A stretch of 64,000 bases of DNA from an uncultured bacterium. GTDB lineage: Bacteria; Bacteroidota; Bacteroidia; Sphingobacteriales; Sphingobacteriaceae. Of the stretch, positions 47,067 through 54,387 are shown piece by piece (position 1 is the stretch's first letter; every line of letters starts with the position of its first letter). The stretch is taken from positions 1-64,000 of the forward strand of contig CAIKLP010000046.1 in the NCBI GenBank assembly GCA_903828245.1. Direction: 5' to 3'. Both the position numbers and the translations under genes were made by a program. Under the pieces are notes generated by a model. The model saw nothing but the letters and a program-made list of their open reading frames with translations, did not search any database and had not been told where the DNA came from.

Positions 47067-47954
47067 TTAGTTTAGGTAAAATTTGTTTGCGTTTAATTTT
47101 TCTGGTATATTTTTATCTTCAATAATATTTTTAATATTGATTTCAATTGTTCTTGCAATAGCGGTAACCGCCGTATCAGTTGGTCTGTTTTCAAATGGAT
47201 CTTGCATGTGTGTCGCCGATTTTTCTAATAAAAAGAATGCGGCAGACAATACCAGTAATAATGGAATTTCAAAAATACTTTCAATATTTTTAAGTGAAAT
47301 AGAAAGGGTAATGGTAAATAAATAAATCATCAGGTGTAAGAATAAGCGGTAGGTAACGGGGAATACCGTGCTTTTAATTCGCTCTGCTTTCCCCATTGCA
47401 TCTACTAGTCTTACCAATGTATTATCTAACTGTACTTCTGAAAATTGATTTATTTTTTCCCCATTTTTAAATTTTTTTAAATCTTTATAGTGATGTTGAA
47501 TAATGGCTAAAGGTTTATTGCTCTGTTTATTTACTTCTTCCATTTCAATTTCGTTTAAATATTTTTTTAAGGTTTGATTGGAGTCTAATCCTCTTAAACT
47601 CTCGCCTAATGCATAGCACCAAGCAATTTGACGGTAAGCAATTTTATTGATGTTTTCGTTATCTGGTAAATACTGTTTAAACTGAAGTATTAATGAACGG
47701 GAGTCATTCACAATGCTTCCCCAAATTTTTCTGGCTTCCCACCAACGGTCGTAAGATTGGTTGAGTTTAAATGAAATTAAAATAGAAATAGAGGTACCGA
47801 TAAATGCAGGAATAGTTAAAGGCATTTCTGGAATGTTGTTTTGGAAAACATGGGTGATATAATATACAATAACAGCCATAATCAAAACATAGATTAGCTC
47901 AAGCTTTACTTTGTTAAACAAGTATTTTAATGGAATTGCACTATTGATGATCAT
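47067..47954 (-). CDS. Bestrophin family anion channel
   Basis: The 295-residue membrane protein has the bestrophin core: IPAFIGTSISILISFKLNQSYDRWWEARKIWG near the start, and the DPFENRPTDTAVTAIARTIE segment near the end. Bestrophins form pentameric anion channels for chloride or bicarbonate. It starts the bestrophin-carbonic anhydrase pair and is divergent from a TetR-type regulator across 141 bp containing a candidate operator. Confidence 0.92.
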   Translation of the reverse strand: MIINSAIPLKYLFNKVKLELIYVLIMAVIVYYITHVFQNNIPEMPLTIPAFIGTSISILISFKLNQSYDRWWEARKIWGSIVNDSRSLILQFKQYLPDNENINKIAYRQIAWCYALGESLRGLDSNQTLKKYLNEIEMEEVNKQSNKPLAIIQHHYKDLKKFKNGEKINQFSEVQLDNTLVRLVDAMGKAERIKSTVFPVTYRLFLHLMIYLFTITLSISLKNIESIFEIPLLLVLSAAFFLLEKSATHMQDPFENRPTDTAVTAIARTIEINIKNIIEDKNIPEKLNANKFYLN

Positions 47955-47983
47955 GTTGCTTTAATATTATTTACAAATATAAT

Positions 47984-48013
47984 AATACTATATTAAATAA
48001 TAGTATTACTATT
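47984..48013. promoter_or_regulatory. Candidate TetR operator
   Basis: Overlapping inverted repeats: AATAGTA-T-TACTATT (47999-48013, perfect 7-bp arms) and AATACTAT-N8-ATAGTATT (47984-48007). They lie between the divergent bestrophin and TetR genes, nearer the bestrophin start. Confidence 0.5.
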
Positions 48014-48060
48014 GTAAATAATTGTAAAAATATGTGTAATGATATCGTTACTATTTTGGT

Positions 48061-48068
48061 TATATTTG
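48061..48068 (+). promoter_or_regulatory. Candidate -7 element of the TetR gene
   Basis: TATATTTG matches TAnnTTTG exactly, 27 bp before the ATG. The operator palindrome lies about 50 bp upstream. Confidence 0.45.
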
Positions 48069-48095
48069 ATAGATTTAAAGAAAAATTAGGCTTTT

Positions 48096-48767
48096 ATGGA
48101 CTTCCAGCTACGATTTAAGGTTAATGATTATATTTATTTGAGAGACCCAGAAAGCTCTGAAATTGGTAAAGCCATCGTAAAAAGCGCCATTGATTTAATC
48201 TATACGCTAGGTTTTGAACATTTTACTTTCAAAAAATTAGCCACAGAAATGGGCACAACCGAAGCAACTATCTATCGTTATTTCGAAAACAAACACCGTT
48301 TATTACTCTATATTTTAAATTGGTATTGGTCTTATATGTCTTTCTTGGTTGATTATGAATTAAAAAATATCAAAGAACCAAAGCAGCAATTAAAAGCAGT
48401 CATTCATTTATTAACTCATGAGCTACCAGATAGTGCAGGCGATTTAGTCTATAATAAAAAATGGTTGAATCAAATTGTAATTTCTGAAAGCAGTAAAGTT
48501 TATTTAGTAAAAGAAGTAAAAGAGATAAATAAAGCAGAAGTTTTTCTGCCTTATAAAGAATTATGCGCTAGCATTGCAGCAATTATTGAGTTGTACAACC
48601 CTAAATATAAATACCCTAAATCGCTTACCAGTACTATCATTGAGGCCTCCCATCACGAACAGTTTTTTATTGATTATTTGCCTAGGTTAACCGATGTGCA
48701 AGCAAAAAATAAACCCGAATTTGTAGCGAATTTTTTAGAAGACATGTTATTTAAAACATTAGCATAA
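48096..48767 (+). CDS. TetR/AcrR family transcriptional regulator
   Basis: The 223-residue protein has an N-terminal helix-turn-helix (AIVKSAIDLIYTLGFEHFTFKKLATEMGTTEATIYRYFENKHRL, about 26-68) and a helical ligand-binding C-terminus. The first 20 residues form an extension unusual for the family. It is divergent from the bestrophin and carbonic anhydrase genes and probably controls them. The ligand is unknown. A bidirectional terminator follows. Confidence 0.9.
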   Translation: MDFQLRFKVNDYIYLRDPESSEIGKAIVKSAIDLIYTLGFEHFTFKKLATEMGTTEATIYRYFENKHRLLLYILNWYWSYMSFLVDYELKNIKEPKQQLKAVIHLLTHELPDSAGDLVYNKKWLNQIVISESSKVYLVKEVKEINKAEVFLPYKELCASIAAIIELYNPKYKYPKSLTSTIIEASHHEQFFIDYLPRLTDVQAKNKPEFVANFLEDMLFKTLA

Positions 48768-48800
48768 AAAAAAGGCTTCGATAAATTCGAAGCCTTTTTT
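48767..48800. terminator. Bidirectional terminator
   Basis: GGCTTCGA (48774-48781) and TCGAAGCC (48787-48794) form a perfect stem with an A run before and a T run after. It serves the TetR gene and the converging rhodanese-thioredoxin gene. Confidence 0.92.
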
Positions 48801-48814
48801 GTGATGGAGATATT

Positions 48815-49522
48815 TTATTTTAATTGTTTTAAAACAGTTGTCTTATCTACATACCCAATTTGATTCCATGTTAGTTGACCAGCTTTATAAACTTGCAAAA
48901 CGGGTAAAGCATCTATTTTTAATGATTTACAAAGGGCTTGATTGTCGTCTGCGTTGATTCTTACCAAAAAAACATCAGCGCTCATTTCTTTCTCAATTTC
49001 TAAAAGGTAAGGTTTCATTTTCTTACAAGGTGCACACCAATCTGTATAAAAATCTACTAAAACAATTTTATCTGATTTGGTGAGTTGCTGAAAATCAGCT
49101 ACACTCATGCCGGTATTTTGGACCGTGGCCTCGGTTGTTTCTGGAAGGTTTGCACCTCTCCATTTCATTATTCCGCCATTTAGCTCAATTACATTTTTAA
49201 ACCCAGCTGATCGAAGTTGCGCTGCAGCTGCAGCACTTCTGCCGCCACTTAAACAATATACAAATACGCTAGCCTCTTTATTTAAGCTGCTTACTTGTTT
49301 ATCGAATTCGTTTCCATTCCAATCAAAGTTAAGGGCATTTATTAAATGTCCTTTTGAAAATTCTTCTGGCGTTCTTACATCTATTAGTTGTGCTTGATTG
49401 TTAGCTTTTACAAGTTCATTAAATGCATTGGCATCTACATTTGTTTTGGCATTTTGGCCATTGCTACAGTTAATAAAAAATAATAGCGATAGTGCTAAAA
49501 TTCCGATGTTTAGTTTTTTCAT
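48815..49522 (-). CDS. Exported rhodanese-thioredoxin fusion lipoprotein
   Basis: The 235-residue protein has a lipoprotein-like signal (Cys19 in FFINCS), a rhodanese domain (about 35-125; active Cys90 in VYCLSGGRS) and a thioredoxin domain (about 140-235; WCAPCKKMK with Cys163 and Cys166). Rhodanese moves sulfane sulfur; an attached thioredoxin could reduce or release it. It is the last gene of the relay cluster, directly after a stand-alone thioredoxin (1 bp apart). The periplasmic placement is inferred from the signal. Confidence 0.9.
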   Translation of the reverse strand: MKKLNIGILALSLLFFINCSNGQNAKTNVDANAFNELVKANNQAQLIDVRTPEEFSKGHLINALNFDWNGNEFDKQVSSLNKEASVFVYCLSGGRSAAAAAQLRSAGFKNVIELNGGIMKWRGANLPETTEATVQNTGMSVADFQQLTKSDKIVLVDFYTDWCAPCKKMKPYLLEIEKEMSADVFLVRINADDNQALCKSLKIDALPVLQVYKAGQLTWNQIGYVDKTTVLKQLK

Positions 49523-49822
49523 TTAAGCGATTTTTTTGATTATTTCTTTTAAAGTATGCGCGGGTACCACTCCAGATTGTCTCCATTTAATCTCCCCATT
49601 TTTAAAAATCAATAAGGTTGGAACACTCTGAATTTGATACTTACTGGCTGCCGAGGGATTTTTATCGATATCAATTTTAATTACATTAGCAGCATCTTTT
49701 ATCTCGTTTTTAAAATCAGATAAAATGGGTTTCATCATTTTGCAAGGGCCACACCATTCGGCAAAAAAATCGACCAAAGTAGGGGTGTCGCTATTGATAA
49801 TTTCGGCGAATGTTTTACTCAT
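49523..49822 (-). CDS. trxA: Thioredoxin
   Basis: The 99-residue cytoplasmic thioredoxin carries the classic active site WCGPCK (Cys24, Cys27), [12 protein letters not shown] with the cis-Pro, and no signal peptide. It lies 46 bp after a rhodanese gene and 1 bp before the rhodanese-thioredoxin fusion, so it probably serves the same sulfur or thiol pathway rather than being the only housekeeping thioredoxin. Confidence 0.95.
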   Translation of the reverse strand: MSKTFAEIINSDTPTLVDFFAEWCGPCKMMKPILSDFKNEIKDAANVIKIDIDKNPSAASKYQIQSVPTLLIFKNGEIKWRQSGVVPAHTLKEIIKKIA

Positions 49823-49868
49823 TGTTAATGCTGATAAATAATGTTAAAGATAATTAGATTTTACAGAA

Positions 49869-50183
49869 TTAAATTTTATTTCTTAGTGAATACCAAGATC
49901 CGCCGTTGTGCACATTTGTATAACCGCTAGAGATTAATAATCTTTTAGCAGCGCCACTTCTTGCACCCGATGCGCAACAGGTAATAATTGCATTTTCTTT
50001 GTTTTTAAATTTGCCTAAATTTGCAGCTAATTGATTTACCGGAATATTGGTAGAACCTTTAATGTGTCCTCCGGCATATTCGCCTTTGGTTCTTACATCA
50101 ATAATTACAGCTCCGTTTTCCATTAATTCTTTATAATTAACAGCTGGGCCAAATCCTAATAATTTTTTTAAAAATTCGATCAT
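49869..50183 (-). CDS. Single-domain rhodanese-like protein
   Basis: The 104-residue protein begins with a short hydrophobic-basic helix (MIEFLKKLLGFG) and has the rhodanese core IIDVRTKGEYAGGHIKGSTNIPV with active Cys70 in CCASGARS. It lies 2 bp after another rhodanese gene and is clearly cotranscribed. A sulfurtransferase role is expected; the sulfur donor and acceptor are unknown. Confidence 0.93.
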   Translation of the reverse strand: MIEFLKKLLGFGPAVNYKELMENGAVIIDVRTKGEYAGGHIKGSTNIPVNQLAANLGKFKNKENAIITCCASGARSGAAKRLLISSGYTNVHNGGSWYSLRNKI

Positions 50184-50185
50184 AT

Positions 50186-50467
50186 TTATTTAGTTGAAGT
50201 GATTTGATTAACCGTTAGCCAAGAGCCTGCATTATGGCAATCAACTCCTTGAGCCGAAAGCATTGCATGCGCTACACTGCTTCTGCCACCAGAAGCGCAA
50301 CATAAAATTAGAGGTTTGGCTAGATTTTGTAAATCCTCCATTCTGTATCCAATTTCTTGTAATGGAATGTTAACCGACCCATTCACACATCCACCCATAA
50401 ATTCATCGGGCGTTCTTACGTCTACGATGGTTCCTTCGTTTGCTAAAATTAATTGTTCTATGTTCAT
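50186..50467 (-). CDS. Single-domain rhodanese-like protein
   Basis: The 93-residue protein has TIVDVRTPDEFMGGCVNGSVNIPL and the active loop CCASGGRS with Cys57. It is close in size and sequence to its neighbour at 49869, consistent with an old tandem duplication. It is 12 bp after the heavy-metal-associated domain gene. Confidence 0.93.
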   Translation of the reverse strand: MNIEQLILANEGTIVDVRTPDEFMGGCVNGSVNIPLQEIGYRMEDLQNLAKPLILCCASGGRSSVAHAMLSAQGVDCHNAGSWLTVNQITSTK

Positions 50468-50479
50468 ATTTATTAAAAT

Positions 50480-50749
50480 TTAATTACTCATTCTTCCAAC
50501 AATACAACTGCCATAACTTTTCAATTGCATTAATAAACCATTTTTTTCGGTTGCTTCGGGGTATCCGAGTTTGTGCAGTTTATCGATGATTACTTTTCTT
50601 TCTATTTGATCATACGTAATATCTATTGCATCGTGATCAACATCCACCTTAACTGCACTAACACCTGCTATTTCACTTAATTCTTTGTTAATTGTAGCAG
50701 CACAACCACTACATTTTAAATTTGCGATAATAATTTTTTCGTTTGTCAT
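50480..50749 (-). CDS. Heavy-metal-associated (HMA) domain protein
   Basis: The 89-residue protein has an HMA fold with the metal or thiol motif CSGC (Cys13, Cys16) after a beta strand (KIIIANLKCSGCAATI). The C-terminal extension (LLMQLKSYGSCIVGRMSN) contains a further Cys. HMA domains carry Cu(I) or similar soft metals; in this rhodanese setting, binding of sulfane sulfur is also conceivable. Its ATG overlaps the DUF6132 stop by 4 bp. Confidence 0.88.
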   Translation of the reverse strand: MTNEKIIIANLKCSGCAATINKELSEIAGVSAVKVDVDHDAIDITYDQIERKVIIDKLHKLGYPEATEKNGLLMQLKSYGSCIVGRMSN

Positions 50750-50937
50750 TTTTCGTTTTTTAAAGAAGTAAAGGCTAAGCCGCCCATTAAGGCACCATAT
50801 GCTGTACTATTAATTGGACTCGAAGTAATGGCGCAAGTGCCAGTACTACATCCCACAAAATAATAATATAGAAAACCTAATAGGGCACCAAATGCGGCGC
50901 CTAAAATGCCTAGTTTATATTTCTTAAGTAAATGCAT
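50746..50937 (-). CDS. DUF6132-like small membrane protein
   Basis: The 63-residue protein has two hydrophobic segments (about 9-28 and 45-57) and two cysteines (Cys30, Cys35 in GCSTGTCAIT) in the loop between them. Such proteins are frequent beside rhodanese genes in Bacteroidota. It is the first gene downstream of the Crp/Fnr regulator and overlaps the HMA gene by 4 bp. The cysteine pair suggests handling of a thiol or metal. The function is not established. Confidence 0.8.
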   Translation of the reverse strand: MHLLKKYKLGILGAAFGALLGFLYYYFVGCSTGTCAITSSPINSTAYGALMGGLAFTSLKNEK

Positions 50938-50945
50938 ATAATTCG

Positions 50946-50961
50946 CTTTGTTGATACAAAG
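50946..50961. promoter_or_regulatory. Palindrome over the sulfur-cluster promoter
   Basis: CTTTGT-TGAT-ACAAAG is a perfect 6-4-6 inverted repeat 8 bp upstream of the DUF6132 start. It overlaps the candidate -7 element, so a bound protein could block transcription. Confidence 0.4.
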
Positions 50962-50964
50962 GTA
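50957..50964 (-). promoter_or_regulatory. Candidate -7 element of the sulfur relay cluster
   Basis: On the minus strand TACCTTTG matches TAnnTTTG exactly. The transcript would start near 50951, about 14 bp before the DUF6132 ATG. Confidence 0.5.
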
Positions 50965-50986
50965 AATATGCTTTAAGCTGAATATT

Positions 50987-51000
50987 GCAACATTTGTTAC
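50987..51000. promoter_or_regulatory. Candidate Crp/Fnr-type box
   Basis: GCAAC-ATTT-GTTAC has the 5-4-5 dyad layout of Crp/Fnr sites with one mismatch between arms. It overlaps the stop of the Crp/Fnr gene, and its centre is about 42 bp upstream of the inferred cluster start. Confidence 0.45.
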
Positions 51001-51608
51001 AGAAGGGTAATTTTATTTCTACCCAGTTCGATGAGGTTTAAATCTTCCATGTGTTTTAATAACCTAGAAATTACTACCCTAGCCGATCCTAGCTCTATCG
51101 CAATTTGTTCGTGGGTAATATGAATGGTTTTTTCACCACTTAATTCGCATTTCTTTTTTAGGAAATCGAGCAATCTTTCATCCAATTTTTTAAAGGCAAC
51201 ATCATTTATTACCGCTAATAATTCTTCGAATTTTTTATGGTATAATCTGAAAATATATTCGGTCCATTCTGGAAATTCTTTGATCATTTCTCTAACCTTA
51301 TCTACCGGAACAAATAGCACTTCGGCTGCTTCTTCGGCAATGGCTTTTACCTTACTGGTATCATCGTGTAAGCCACCTAAAAAAGACATAATACAACTTT
51401 CGCCAGATTTAATATAATATAGTAAAAGTTCTCTGCCATCTTCATCGGTTCGCATCACGCGCATGCTACCGCTAATAACAATTGGAACAGATTTGATATA
51501 GGCGTTTTCGTTTAAAATAACATCACCTTCTTTGAAACTTTTCTGCTGACCATATTCAAATAGTTTTGTCAACATTTTTGGAGATGGTTGAAAGTTGTTA
51601 TTTTCCAT
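50997..51608 (-). CDS. Crp/Fnr family transcriptional regulator
   Basis: The 203-residue protein has a cyclic-nucleotide-like sensor domain (about 10-125) and a winged helix-turn-helix (about 160-203, HITHEQIAIELGSARVVISRLLK). It lacks the N-terminal cysteines of oxygen-sensing Fnr; only Cys72 and Cys154 are present. Against E. coli CRP the recognition-helix triad R180-E181-R185 aligns with Arg177, Val178 and Arg182, so the usual Glu is lost and the half-site may differ from TGTGA. The gene lies directly upstream of the sulfur relay genes and is their likely regulator. Confidence 0.92.
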   Translation of the reverse strand: MENNNFQPSPKMLTKLFEYGQQKSFKEGDVILNENAYIKSVPIVISGSMRVMRTDEDGRELLLYYIKSGESCIMSFLGGLHDDTSKVKAIAEEAAEVLFVPVDKVREMIKEFPEWTEYIFRLYHKKFEELLAVINDVAFKKLDERLLDFLKKKCELSGEKTIHITHEQIAIELGSARVVISRLLKHMEDLNLIELGRNKITLL

Positions 51609-51610
51609 TT

Positions 51611-52633
51611 TTATTCTTTTATAAATTTATTTCTGGTAATAAATTTTTCGGTACTTAAATTAATTAGATACAAACCATTCGGTAGAAAGTCAATCTGGAT
51701 AGGTGTTTCGGGGTAAGTGGCCACACAGCTAAAAACGTATTTTCCATTGATATCTGTGATACTAATAATTCCATTTTCAAATTCAGTATTAGCTTTAACA
51801 ATTGCATGATTGATAATTGGATTTGGGTAAATCGCTATTTTATTATTTGAAAAAATGTCGGTACCCATGGCTGTTGATTTTTGATATACCCTTACATAAT
51901 CTACCAACATCGTATCTGGAAAACTAGTTTGCGCATTTGGGCTACCTGGCCAATTACCACCAATGGCTAAATTTAAAATAAGATAAAATGGCTTATGAAA
52001 TTCTTCTGTATTATTAATGTTATTGTAGGTATAACCTTCTTTATATTTTACGCCATCTACAAACCATTTGATCATAGTATTGTCCCATTCAATACTATAA
52101 ACATGAAATTGGCTAGCATCGCATTTTTTGGTACCGCCAAAGCTTTGATGACCATTGTTATCCCAGTGCATAGTTCCATGTATAACGCTATCGGAATTGA
52201 TGTGTTCCATGATATCTATTTCACCGCATTTTGGCCAACCAATTTGCCAAATATTTTGACCTAACATCCAAAAGGCAGGCCACATTCCTTGTCCGATAGG
52301 TACTTTTATATTTGCTTCAATCTTTCCATAAGTACAGCTAAATTGTTGATCAGTGGTTAAACTAGCAGAAGTATAATCTGAACCTTTATAGATTTCTTTT
52401 TTACCAATAATTTTAAGTTGTCCATTAGCGACCCAATTATTTTCAGCTCTTTTATTGGCATAATATTGTAGCTCGTTATTTCGAATCTTTCCAACTTCAT
52501 TAGTCCATTTAGTGCTATCTGGTAAGCCTGTATAATTGAATTCTTCTGCCCATAGCAATTGCCAGTTTTGTGCAAAAGATGGTAAACTCATAAAGATTAA
52601 TAAGCAGGAAATTAAATGTGTTTTAAATTTCAT
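51611..52633 (-). CDS. Secreted GH16 beta-glucanase (laminarinase-like) with T9SS sorting domain
   Basis: The 340-residue protein has a signal peptide (about 1-21, ending SFAQ) and a GH16 domain with the catalytic motif EIDIME (nucleophile Glu138, acid/base Glu143). The C-terminal type A sorting domain (about 260-340) starts with IAIYPNPI and ends in the typical NLSTEKFITRNKFIKE. It should be exported by the type IX system and cleave beta-1,3- or mixed beta-glucans. It ends 2 bp before the Crp/Fnr gene. Its substrate is inferred from family likeness. Confidence 0.93.
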   Translation of the reverse strand: MKFKTHLISCLLIFMSLPSFAQNWQLLWAEEFNYTGLPDSTKWTNEVGKIRNNELQYYANKRAENNWVANGQLKIIGKKEIYKGSDYTSASLTTDQQFSCTYGKIEANIKVPIGQGMWPAFWMLGQNIWQIGWPKCGEIDIMEHINSDSVIHGTMHWDNNGHQSFGGTKKCDASQFHVYSIEWDNTMIKWFVDGVKYKEGYTYNNINNTEEFHKPFYLILNLAIGGNWPGSPNAQTSFPDTMLVDYVRVYQKSTAMGTDIFSNNKIAIYPNPIINHAIVKANTEFENGIISITDINGKYVFSCVATYPETPIQIDFLPNGLYLINLSTEKFITRNKFIKE

Positions 52634-52693
52634 TTTTTAAATTTAGCTAAATCTTCTTTGGAATGCATTTTGCAAGCGTAATTTAATAATTGC

Positions 52694-52723
52694 AAAAAAA
52701 AAGCCCTTCTGTGAAGAAGAGCT
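52694..52723 (-). terminator. Terminator of tRNA-Arg
   Basis: Read on the minus strand, AGCTCTTCT and AGAAGGGCT pair (one T-G wobble) around a TCAC loop, followed by at least eight T. It lies just beyond the tRNA 3' end. Confidence 0.85.
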
Positions 52724-52729
52724 TTAAAG

Positions 52730-52803
52730 TGCACTTGTAGGGATTCGAACCCCAAACCTTCTCATCCGTAGTGAGATGCTCTATCCAATTGAGCTACAAA
52801 TGC
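52730..52803 (-). tRNA. tRNA-Arg (ACG)
   Basis: On the minus strand acceptor GCATTTG pairs with CAAGTGC with one wobble. The anticodon loop CTACGGA on stem TCTCA/TGAGA reads ACG, which TadA converts to ICG. The D arm is AGCTCAATTGGATAGAGC and the T loop TTCGAAT. Discriminator A. Confidence 0.96.
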
Positions 52804-52896
52804 ATTTCCTCCGGTAGGTTAAACCTATCCTTCGGGTTGCAAATATAACCAACCAAATCTAATTTCAAGGAAATTTTTATCAAAAAAGCCTAAAAT

Positions 52897-53367
52897 TTAA
52901 GCTATTTGAGCAACACAAGCTTTAATGGCTTCGAAATTTGGCAAATCGCCAGCGCTTTCTAAAACCTCTACATATTGTAAAATTCCGTTTGAATCAATTA
53001 CAAAAGCAGCTCTTTTAGCCACCCCGTTCATATTCAAAATCCAGTTTTCGTATAAAGCATCGTATGCCTTAGATACTTCTTTGTTGAAGTCTGACAATAA
53101 ACTGAAGTTGTAGTTTTGCTCTTCTTTGAATTTACCTAAAGTAAATACCGAATCGACTGAAATACCTAATACTACTGCGTTTAAGTCGGTGTAGTAATTT
53201 AAGTTATCGCGCATAGTACATAATTGCGTAGTACATACACCGGTAAATGCTTGTGGGAAAAAATGAATGATTACTTTTTTTCCTAAGAAATCTGTTAATG
53301 CAACTTCTTCTTTTTCTGAGTTGAATAATTTAAAAGCAGGAGCTGCTTGTCCAATTGTTAAAGCCAT
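52897..53367 (-). CDS. Peroxiredoxin (redoxin family)
   Basis: The 156-residue AhpC/TSA-type protein has the peroxidatic Cys45 in FTGVCTTQLC, a possible resolving Cys50 five residues later, and the conserved Arg near KRAAFVID. It reduces hydrogen peroxide or organic peroxides with thioredoxin. It resembles Bcp/AhpE-type bacterial redoxins. It lies 23 bp after the RmlD-like gene on the same strand. Confidence 0.92.
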   Translation of the reverse strand: MALTIGQAAPAFKLFNSEKEEVALTDFLGKKVIIHFFPQAFTGVCTTQLCTMRDNLNYYTDLNAVVLGISVDSVFTLGKFKEEQNYNFSLLSDFNKEVSKAYDALYENWILNMNGVAKRAAFVIDSNGILQYVEVLESAGDLPNFEAIKACVAQIA

Positions 53368-53390
53368 AATTTGTATATATTATTTTTTAG

Positions 53391-54302
53391 TTAAACACTT
53401 TTTTCGTCTAATTGTTTTTGAATCAGGGCTAAGCCTTCTTCAAAAGAATGGGGTTGGTAATCTAATTCTTTGATTGCCTTAGCTAATACAAAACCTGTTC
53501 TGGGCGGCCTTTTAGCTGCTTGATTTAAGGTGTTAGAAGAAATACTTTTGATATTTTCTTTTGATAGTTGATAGTAATCTGCAATTCGATTCACCAGTTC
53601 GAATATGCTCATGTAGTCTTTGCCCGAAACATTGTATGCGCCTTGCGCTTTTTTCATTCCAGCCGAAATACAAGCAGAGGCTAAGTCTTCGGCTAAAGTG
53701 GGCATTCTAAATTGATCATCTATAATCGAAATTGCTTCTCCTTTTTCTAAAACAGATTTTGCCCAAAGCACAATGTTATTCCTACTCATTTGAGATGCTA
53801 CACCATATACAATGATGGTTCTGATAATGCTATAAGAAACGCCAGCTTTCTCAATCAATTTTTCTGCGGCTAATTTTGATTCGCCATAATAACTCAATGG
53901 GTTTGGAATAGCCGTTTCGTTGTAGGGCCCATCTTCTCCATCATAAATAAAATCGGTAGACAAATGCACCAAATGAAATGGATTGATTTGGCTAGCCTCT
54001 ATCAAATGAGCGACTGCATTTACATTTAAATCCCAACAGCCCGTTCTATCCGATTCGCAGGTATCGACATTGGTCATTGCCGCGGTATGAATAACTATAT
54101 CAGGTTTGGTATTAGCCAATAAAGTTAAGATAGCCGATCGGTCGCAAATATCCATTGGGAAATAAGTATAGCCCGATTGATTAGGGTATCTATCTTCACC
54201 TTTAGAAGTATTAATTAATTGAATATCAGGGTTCAGGCGTATTTGGTCACTTAGTTTTTGACCCAACAATCCGTTACTCCCGGTTACCAAAATTTTTATC
54301 AT
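53391..54302 (-). CDS. RmlD-like NAD(P)-dependent sugar nucleotide reductase
   Basis: The 303-residue extended SDR protein has the Rossmann motif TGSNGLLGQK, LSTDFIYDGEDGPYNE, and the catalytic YxxxK in YYGESKLAAEK. This pattern matches dTDP-4-dehydrorhamnose reductases (RmlD) and the related MAT2B group. No rmlABC genes are nearby, so the specific substrate is uncertain. It is divergent from mdh across 85 bp. Confidence 0.87.
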   Translation of the reverse strand: MIKILVTGSNGLLGQKLSDQIRLNPDIQLINTSKGEDRYPNQSGYTYFPMDICDRSAILTLLANTKPDIVIHTAAMTNVDTCESDRTGCWDLNVNAVAHLIEASQINPFHLVHLSTDFIYDGEDGPYNETAIPNPLSYYGESKLAAEKLIEKAGVSYSIIRTIIVYGVASQMSRNNIVLWAKSVLEKGEAISIIDDQFRMPTLAEDLASACISAGMKKAQGAYNVSGKDYMSIFELVNRIADYYQLSKENIKSISSNTLNQAAKRPPRTGFVLAKAIKELDYQPHSFEEGLALIQKQLDEKSV

Positions 54303-54387
54303 AATGCGAAAGTAATAATTCGTTTTATAAACTTATGAATCTTCTCTATATTCGCATCAGAATTTCTGAACAAATAAAAATCTTCAT

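Noticed and set aside
50997-51608. Oxygen-sensing Fnr with an Fe-S cluster
   Set aside because: The N-terminal cysteine set is absent; only two isolated cysteines occur, so direct oxygen sensing through a 4Fe-4S cluster is unlikely.
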